DNA from: Anaerotignum sp.
GTDB taxonomy: Bacteria > Bacillota > Clostridia > Lachnospirales > Anaerotignaceae
DNA length: 55,026 bases
Direction of reading: 5' to 3'
Assembly: GCF_017483025.1 (NCBI RefSeq)
Contig: NZ_JAFUMA010000047.1
Location: forward strand, 1 to 55,026
Both the position numbers and the translations under genes were made by a program. The notes beneath the pieces are model-generated. The model was not told the origin of the DNA and did not search any database. It saw only the letters and a program-made list of their open reading frames with translations. Positions 49,918 to 55,026 of this stretch are shown here, one piece after another (within the stretch, counting starts at the first letter, position 1; each line of letters opens with the position of its first letter).

Positions 49918-50640
49918 ATGGGAACAGAAAAGCTGCGCGGCATTGTCATACGGGAACAGGTAAAAGGCGAAAGCAACAAGCAGATCGTCCTTCTGGCGAA
50001 GGGCGTGGGGCGGGTTGTCCTTTCCGCCCGTGGGGCAAGAAATGCGAAAAGCAGGCTTTTGGCGGCGACGCAGCTGTTCTGCTATGCCGATTTTGTTGTT
50101 TTTGAGGGCAGCGGTTTTTATTCCATCACCCAGGCGGAGCTGTTGAATAGCTTTTATGGCCTGCGGATGGATATTGATAAATTTTCCGAAGCTATGTACC
50201 TGACGGAACTGGTAGACCGGAGCTGCCCTGCCGGCATGGAGCAGGATGAGGTGCTGGAACTGTTGTACTACGCCTTTCTGGTCATGGATAAGGGGACTTT
50301 GCCGCCCAAGCTGATCTCCCGTATTTTTGAGCTGAAATTCCTGCAGATCAACGGGCTTTTTGCGCCGGAGGAATGTAATATCTGCGGCAAAAGCGAGGGC
50401 AACCTCTATTTTGACGGCAGAACAGGGGCATTTTATTGCGCGGCGCATCGCACCCAGAATAGTATTCTTGTTTACGATGCGGTACGGAAGGCCTTTGCCT
50501 ATGTTTTGGAGAAAGAGGGTAAGGCTGTTTTCGGCTTTAATCTTTCCGATGAAGCGCTGGAACAGATGACAGTCATCCTGCAGAACTATATGGATATACA
50601 TATGGACCTGCGATTAAAGACCCGCGATTTTTTTGCTTAG
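49918..50640 (+). CDS. recO: DNA repair protein RecO
   Basis: This 240-residue recombination mediator helps load RecA on SSB-coated DNA. It has an N-terminal OB fold (LRGIVIREQVKGESNKQIVL, then GKGVGRVVLSARGARNAKS-like block, ~25-45) and a helical C-terminal part with a zinc site CNICGKSEGN ... YCAAH (~154-180). The start is ATG 49918, 27 bases after yqzL; the Shine-Dalgarno (AACGAGG) is modest. era-yqzL-recO is a conserved Firmicute order. Confidence 0.93.
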   Translation: MGTEKLRGIVIREQVKGESNKQIVLLAKGVGRVVLSARGARNAKSRLLAATQLFCYADFVVFEGSGFYSITQAELLNSFYGLRMDIDKFSEAMYLTELVDRSCPAGMEQDEVLELLYYAFLVMDKGTLPPKLISRIFELKFLQINGLFAPEECNICGKSEGNLYFDGRTGAFYCAAHRTQNSILVYDAVRKAFAYVLEKEGKAVFGFNLSDEALEQMTVILQNYMDIHMDLRLKTRDFFA

Positions 50641-50721
50641 TCACTGAATTTTCGTTCATGTTTTGTGGAAATCTGTGCGCGTCCGAAAGATTTTGGATGG
50701 AAAATCGTACAAGTTTTCCCC

Positions 50722-50750
50722 TTGACTTTGATGGCGGAAAGCGTTATCAT
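50722..50750 (+). promoter_or_regulatory. glyS promoter
   Basis: TTGACT (50722-50727), 17-base spacer, TATCAT (50745-50750). Confidence 0.75.
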
Positions 50751-50769
50751 AAGTCTCAACTTCATAAAA

Positions 50770-50968
50770 ACACTGCGTTGAAAAAGAGGAGTATCTGCGG
50801 AGGATTTTCAGAGAGCCATCGGTCGGTGCGAGGTGGCAATCGGAAACAGAGAAGGGCGCTTTGGAGCAGTATTCACAAGAGAGGGCTGAGCAATCAGTCA
50901 ACGAGGGTGGAACCGCGGAAGATCATATAACTTTCGTCCCTTGCTTTATAGCAAGTGATGAAAGTTTT
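50770..50968 (+). promoter_or_regulatory. T-box riboswitch, glycine specifier
   Basis: Leader of glyS with Stem I carrying the AGAGAG bulge element and distal loop, specifier context GAAG-GGC-G (GGC at 50855-50857), the canonical T-box GGGTGGAACCGCGG (50905-50918), and a terminator AACTTTCGTC...GATGAAAGTT followed by eight T (about 50930-50968). The specifier context matches that of the metG T-box in this window (GAAG before the codon). About 145 bases with three hairpins separate the terminator from the gene. Confidence 0.93.
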
Positions 50969-51008
50969 TTTTAATTTATTCGTCCCTTGCAATGTATCTT
51001 ATCATTTT

Positions 51009-51094
51009 GAAATCAAACGCAGTTTGATTTCGTATAAAGTTCTTTGTTCAACTTTCTTTCAAGAAAGTTGACGGGGGGTGGGGTGGAACCCCAC
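51009..51094. repeat. Three hairpins between the Gly T-box and glyS
   Basis: GAAATCAAAC-GCA-GTTTGATTTC (51009-51031), TCAACTTTCTT / AAGAAAGTTGA (51048-51071) and GTGGGGT-GGA-ACCCCAC (51078-51094). The last has the same arms as the hairpin at 9909-9925. A CGTCCCTTGC repeat of the terminator arm also lies at 50981-50990. They would be transcribed with glyS and sit directly upstream of its Shine-Dalgarno. Confidence 0.65.
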
Positions 51095-51113
51095 AGAAAA
51101 GGAGGAAAAAATT

Positions 51114-52502
51114 ATGGCAGTAGAATCTATGGAAAAAATCGTAGCATTGGCTAAAAACAGAGGTTTTGTATACCCCGGCTCCGAAATTTACGGCGGCCTG
51201 GCAAATACATGGGATTACGGCCCTTTGGGTGTTGAACTGAAAAACAACATGAAAAAAGCATGGTGGAAAAAATTCATCCAGGAAAACCCCATGAACGTTG
51301 GTGTTGACTGTGCCATCCTGATGAACCCCCAGACATGGGTTGCTTCCGGTCACGTTGGCGGCTTCTCTGACCCTCTGATGGACTGTAAGGAATGTAAGGA
51401 ACGTTTCCGTGCAGATAAAATCATCGAAGACTACATGAAAGAACATGATATGCCCGAAGTTGCAGTTGACGGCTGGAGCAACGAAGAAATGAAGAAATTC
51501 ATCGATGACAATCAGGTTGCATGCCCTTCCTGCGGTGCCCATAACTTCACAGATATCCGTCAGTTCAACCTGATGTTCAAAACATTCCAGGGCGTAACAG
51601 AAGATGCGAAAAACGTTGTTTACCTGCGTCCCGAAACAGCACAGGGTATCTTCGTAAACTTCAAAAACGTACAGAGAACAACAAGAAAAAAACTGCCCTT
51701 CGGTATCGGTCAGATCGGTAAATCCTTCCGTAACGAAATCACACCCGGTAACTTCACATTCAGAACAAGAGAATTCGAACAGATGGAACTGGAATTCTTC
51801 TGCGAACCCGGCACAGATCTGGAATGGCTGGATTACTGGAGAACATACTGCAAAAACTTTCTGTTGAACCTGGGCATGACAGAAGACAGAATGCGTCTGA
51901 GAGACCATTCTCCTGAAGAACTGTCTCACTACAGCAAAGGCACAACAGATATCGAATACAAATTCCCCTTCGGCTGGGGCGAACTGTGGGGCATCGCTGA
52001 CAGAACAGACTATGACCTGACATGCCACCAGAACACAAGCGGCGAAGATATGACATACTTCGATCAGGCGAAAAACGAAAAATACGTTCCTTACTGCATC
52101 GAACCTTCCGTTGGTGCTGACCGTGTGACACTGGCATTCCTGTGCGATGCTTATGATGAAGAACAGATCGATGAAAAGGATGTCAGAACAGTTCTGCACT
52201 TCCATCCCGCTCTGGCACCCATCAAAGCGGCTGTACTGCCTCTGAGCAAAAAACTGAACGATCAGGCTGGCGAAGTATATGCTATGATCGCGAAAGAATT
52301 CAACTGCGATTACGATGATGCAGGTTCCATCGGTAAACGCTACAGAAGACAGGACGAAGTTGGTACACCTTTCTGTATCACATATGACTTCGAATCCGTA
52401 GAAGACCAGTGTGTAACTGTTCGTGACAGAGACACAATGGAACAGGTTAGAATGCCTATCGCTGATCTGGTTGGTTATCTGAAAGATAAGATGGAATTTT
52501 GA
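51114..52502 (+). CDS. glyS: Glycyl-tRNA synthetase, single-chain (alpha2) type
   Basis: A 462-residue class II synthetase of the homodimer type, not the alpha2-beta2 GlyQ-GlyS pair of B. subtilis. Motif 1 to 3 regions: [20 protein letters not shown] [14 protein letters not shown] (~28), a CKECKERF / CPSCGAH zinc insertion (~90-145), [15 protein letters not shown] (~175), [20 protein letters not shown] (20 residues, ~205), and a C-terminal anticodon-binding domain (~370-460). ATG 51114 follows AAGGAGG. It is under a Gly T-box. Confidence 0.95.
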   Translation: MAVESMEKIVALAKNRGFVYPGSEIYGGLANTWDYGPLGVELKNNMKKAWWKKFIQENPMNVGVDCAILMNPQTWVASGHVGGFSDPLMDCKECKERFRADKIIEDYMKEHDMPEVAVDGWSNEEMKKFIDDNQVACPSCGAHNFTDIRQFNLMFKTFQGVTEDAKNVVYLRPETAQGIFVNFKNVQRTTRKKLPFGIGQIGKSFRNEITPGNFTFRTREFEQMELEFFCEPGTDLEWLDYWRTYCKNFLLNLGMTEDRMRLRDHSPEELSHYSKGTTDIEYKFPFGWGELWGIADRTDYDLTCHQNTSGEDMTYFDQAKNEKYVPYCIEPSVGADRVTLAFLCDAYDEEQIDEKDVRTVLHFHPALAPIKAAVLPLSKKLNDQAGEVYAMIAKEFNCDYDDAGSIGKRYRRQDEVGTPFCITYDFESVEDQCVTVRDRDTMEQVRMPIADLVGYLKDKMEF

Positions 52503-52599
52503 TAAAAGCGGAGAAAAGATTTTCGGAACTTCGCGTATATCTGTGACCGCTTGCGGGGACAGATAAGGCGAAGGGCGAAAAAAGATTTGCGGAGTAAAT

Positions 52600-52638
52600 C
52601 AAGCCTCAAACTCATGGAGTTTGAGGCTTTCCTTTTTT
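52600..52638 (+). terminator. Terminator of glyS
   Basis: Perfect 13-pair stem AAGCCTCAAACTC / GAGTTTGAGGCTT with loop ATG, then TCCTTTTTTT. Confidence 0.9.
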
Positions 52639-52664
52639 TGTGGTAAAATAGATGCTGAGGTGAT

Positions 52665-53342
52665 ATGATGAAAAAATTCGAAGGCTTCAAGCCTGAAACC
52701 ATAGATTTCATGTGGGAACTGCGCATGAATAACAGCAAGGAATGGATGGATCAGAACCGCGACCGCTACAAAGCAGTGCTGAAGGAACCTTTCGATGCCT
52801 TTGCGGCGGAATTGGCGGAACTGAGCCCCATGTTCTGCGGGAAAAAGATGAAATATTCCGTTTCTCGTATCAACCGTGACATCCGTTACACCAGGGATAA
52901 AAGTCCTTACCGCGCCAATCGCTGGATCGTGCTGTATGATGAAAAATTCCGCGGCACAGAATGGAAGCTGCGTCCCTCTTTCTATTTCGAACTGGACCCC
53001 GAAGGCTTTACCCATGGAGTGGGCATGTGGTGCGCAACGCCTGCCTTCCTGACGGCCTATCGCAAGAAGATCGACAGCAACCCCGCGGCCTTTCAGCGCT
53101 TAGCGAAAAAAATCGACAAAGACCCCCTGTTCCAGCTGGAAGGGGAGGAATATAAGAAGATCAGGAATGAAAGCCTGGACCCCTTGGCCCAAAGCTGGTA
53201 TAAAAAGAAGGACATCATTATCTGCACCAGAAGCGCCATGGAGGATATCCTTTTTACGCCGGAACTGCCCCAATATCTGGCGGAGGAATGGAGCAGATTG
53301 AAAGGGCTGTATGCTTTTTTGGAAGATATCGAAGCGGAATAA
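52665..53342 (+). CDS. DUF2461-family protein
   Basis: This 225-residue protein has the DUF2461 (TIGR02453-type) layout: FEGFKPETIDFMWELRMNNS and KEWMDQNRDRYKAVL at the N-terminus (extracts), then VSRINRDIRYTRDKSPYR (~65), WKLRPSFYFELDPEG and GVGMWCATPAFL. The family is widespread and its function unknown. The start could be ATG 52665 or the adjacent ATG 52668, with GAGGTGAT upstream. It stands alone, convergent with mecA. Confidence 0.88.
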   Translation: MMKKFEGFKPETIDFMWELRMNNSKEWMDQNRDRYKAVLKEPFDAFAAELAELSPMFCGKKMKYSVSRINRDIRYTRDKSPYRANRWIVLYDEKFRGTEWKLRPSFYFELDPEGFTHGVGMWCATPAFLTAYRKKIDSNPAAFQRLAKKIDKDPLFQLEGEEYKKIRNESLDPLAQSWYKKKDIIICTRSAMEDILFTPELPQYLAEEWSRLKGLYAFLEDIEAE

Positions 53343-53343
53343 A

Positions 53344-53375
53344 AAAGAAGCACTCCTTGAGTGCTTCTTCTTTTA
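53344..53375. terminator. Bidirectional terminator between the DUF2461 gene and mecA
   Basis: AAGAAGCACTC / GAGTGCTTCTT with loop CTT, A run on the left and TCTTTTATT on the right. Confidence 0.9.
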
Positions 53376-53376
53376 T

Positions 53377-54027
53377 TTACCCAAAAGTCTTTGCCAGCGC
53401 CTTCACGGCCTTATCCCTGATGATGGTTTCCCCATGCTCCAGGAGATAATATTTTGCCAAAGGTGTGGGTACGTGCTTCTGACCGTATTCCTTCAATACC
53501 AGTTCCAGTTCTTCAGAGGATTCCTCTGCAGTGTATGTATCCCCCTGCAGTACAAGGAAATACTTGTTTTCGTTCTTGTAAACAGCGCTTTCGCCCTTGA
53601 ATGTGCCATCCAGTCTGAGGCTCACGCGGATGACGTCATCCAGCTCGGGGAAGGAATAGATGAGGATATCGGAGTTCTTTTCTTCCGCATGTTCCAGGGT
53701 ATCCATGGGCTTTTTCTTCCAGCGGCGCATATCCTGTGCCTGATGCAACAGATCCGCCCCGTTTTTGGCGCTCTTGTCCTTGCTTGTTACCTTTGTTACG
53801 ATGATCATAATGCCATCTGTCCCCGCGGGAACAGCTTCCACCATCAGAGGTGTGTTTTCGGAAATGAAATCTTCTTCATCCAGCGCCTGTTCCATAATAT
53901 CACGGAAGAGCTTCTGAGTCTTTTCGGATGGTGTGATAAGATCTTCCAGCTGGATATCTCTTTCCTTCAGGTCATCTTTTGTTAACGTCAGTTTCAGCTG
54001 ATTTTCGCTGATTCTTTCTATTTTCAT
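53377..54027 (-). CDS. mecA: Adaptor protein MecA
   Basis: This 216-residue adaptor targets substrates to ClpC-ClpP (ComK in B. subtilis). The N-terminal substrate-binding part MKIERISENQLKLTLTKDDL (20 residues) leads into LRDRDIQLEDL-like ERDIQLEDL. A charged linker (~85-115) is followed by a C-terminal ClpC-binding domain (IYSFPELDDVIRVSLRL, then FLVLQGD, ~125-205). The start is ATG 54027 with GGGAG upstream. It is transcribed alone and divergent from the last gene. Confidence 0.9.
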   Translation of the reverse strand: MKIERISENQLKLTLTKDDLKERDIQLEDLITPSEKTQKLFRDIMEQALDEEDFISENTPLMVEAVPAGTDGIMIIVTKVTSKDKSAKNGADLLHQAQDMRRWKKKPMDTLEHAEEKNSDILIYSFPELDDVIRVSLRLDGTFKGESAVYKNENKYFLVLQGDTYTAEESSEELELVLKEYGQKHVPTPLAKYYLLEHGETIIRDKAVKALAKTFG

Positions 54028-54180
54028 GGTATCACTCCCTCATGTTTTCATAAGGAAACGGTCAGTTTTGTCACTATACAATCTTTTGGATTTATAGTAT
54101 AGTATATTCAATTGGCGGGGAGATGTAAAGAGGAGAAAGCCGCCATATTTCTTAATTTTCTGTGAACGGAGGAAAAAATT

Positions 54181-55026
54181 GTGAAAAAAACACGTGGGAT
54201 TTTGCTTATCCTGACCCTGCTCATCTGGGGTGGGATGTATTATTATTATCTGCCTGCTTTGAATATCCATTCCGAAGAGAGCTGGGTATTCTTTGTCGTT
54301 GCTATTGCCATTGGGCTGGTGCTGAATTTCTGGCCTATTTTCAAGGTGCTGTTTCTGGAGAGGAACGGTGACGTGGTGGAAAGGGGCGAAAGATGGAAAA
54401 CAGCAAAACGTCTGCTGATCCTTCCCCTTGCCCTGTGCGTTGTTTATGGCGTAGGCACACTGCTGTCTTCTCCCATTTTGCGGGCATCTGCGTACCATCA
54501 GCTGCTGGATGTGCAGACGGGGGATTTTGCCAACGATATCCATGAAGTCAATTATGACCAGATCCCCATTCTGGATAAGGATTCTGCGGCAAAGCTGGCG
54601 GAAAGAGAAATGGGCAGCATGGTGGACATGGTCTCTCAGTATGAAGTGAGCCCTTATTTCAATCAGATCAATTATCAGGGCAAACCTGTCCGTGTAACGC
54701 CCCTGCAGTATGGCGATATCATCAAATGGTTCACCAACCGCGGCACTGGCGTCCCTGCTTATATCAGCATTGATATGACCACCCAGGATGTAGACCTGAT
54801 CAAGCTGGAAGAGGGCATCAAGATCTCTCCCTTTGAACATTTTGGTCGCAACCTGAATCGCTATATCCGCTTCCGCTACCCCATAGCCATGATCCATTCC
54901 TATAATTTTGAGATCAACGACGAGGGTGAGCCTTACTGGGTATGCGCTGTGGAAGATAAGACCATCGGTCTTTTCGGCGGCACGGATATCAAAGGCGCTA
55001 TCATCATCAATGCAGCTACGGGGGAA
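54181..55026 (+). CDS. Unrecognised membrane protein, 3' end outside the window
   Basis: The frame is open from GTG 54181 (GGAGGAAAA just upstream) to the window end, 282 codons. Three hydrophobic segments are visible: GILLILTLLIWGGMYYYYL (~5-23), SWVFFVVAIAIGLVLNFW (~36-54) and LLILPLALCVVYGVGTLLSS (~79-98). A long hydrophilic, probably external part follows, with VQTGDFANDIHEVNYDQIP and the clear block WVCAVEDKTIGLFGGTDIKG close to the end. I do not know the family. The upstream region 54028-54180 is AT-rich and holds the divergent start region with mecA. Confidence 0.8.
   Translation, partial: MKKTRGILLILTLLIWGGMYYYYLPALNIHSEESWVFFVVAIAIGLVLNFWPIFKVLFLERNGDVVERGERWKTAKRLLILPLALCVVYGVGTLLSSPILRASAYHQLLDVQTGDFANDIHEVNYDQIPILDKDSAAKLAEREMGSMVDMVSQYEVSPYFNQINYQGKPVRVTPLQYGDIIKWFTNRGTGVPAYISIDMTTQDVDLIKLEEGIKISPFEHFGRNLNRYIRFRYPIAMIHSYNFEINDEGEPYWVCAVEDKTIGLFGGTDIKGAIIINAATGE

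Overview
The window reads as one contiguous chromosomal segment of a spore-forming, low-to-mid GC Firmicute, most likely an anaerobic Clostridia (Lachnospirales or Anaerotignum-like; the genus is a guess). Evidence: spoIIE, yqfC and yqfD sporulation genes; B. subtilis-like gene order in two blocks (spoIIE-tilS-hpt-ftsH...coaX and yqfC-yqfD-phoH-pgpH-ybeY-cdd-era-yqzL-recO-glyS); T-box leaders; AAGGAGG ribosome binding sites; a ferredoxin-nitroreductase; ECF transport; and single-chain glycyl-tRNA synthetase. No phage, transposase, integrase, CRISPR, rRNA or tRNA gene was recognised.

Layout. 1-11.1 kb: end of spoIIE, then tilS-hpt, a convergent ferredoxin-nitroreductase, an ftsH-thioesterase operon, a biotin ligase without a DNA-binding domain, an ECF S component followed by two tandem type III pantothenate kinase genes (a pantothenate uptake and CoA block), and dusB behind a cluster of hairpin repeats. 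11.1-14.6 kb: a copper module (csoR-copA, two CsoR-type operators, a divergent flavoprotein). 14.6-20.3 kb, mostly minus strand: a G5/3D cell-wall protein, tatD, metG with a Met T-box, and an M29 aminopeptidase. 20.3-29 kb: a NifX-like protein, a YqeG phosphatase, efp, a zinc-ribbon protein, TrpB2, a SulP transporter, xpt, a 59-residue minus-strand gene, a zinc-ribbon protein and a MATE pump. 29-36.5 kb: a polysaccharide deacetylase-like protein, recU, a TldD/PmbA pair, glgB, rpsU and yqeY.

36.5-42.1 kb holds the most unusual block: an ABC importer of the TrpXYZ type with three paralogous lipoprotein binding proteins around one permease and one ATPase. Each binding-protein gene has its own promoter. 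The first two promoters carry the same array of four TCGA-core half-sites with identical spacing; the third carries a different palindrome.

42.1-52.6 kb is the conserved sporulation / RNA maturation / GTPase block (yqfC to recO, then glyS behind a Gly T-box). dgkA is missing, and a uracil-DNA glycosylase plus an unknown gene have been inserted. 52.6-55 kb: a DUF2461 protein, mecA, and the first 282 codons of an unrecognised membrane protein cut by the window end.

The strongest candidates for something not routinely annotated are: (1) copA carries a C-terminal heavy-metal domain preceded, in frame, by a near-perfect Shine-Dalgarno and ATG ATG, so one gene could make both the pump and a 69-residue CopZ-like chaperone; (2) the three-binding-protein importer with its four-half-site operators; (3) tandem, differently diverged coaX copies; and (4) a family of intergenic hairpins sharing arm sequences, one cluster of which sits between the Gly T-box terminator and glyS. 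All calls come from reading the sequence; no database search, alignment or fold prediction was run.
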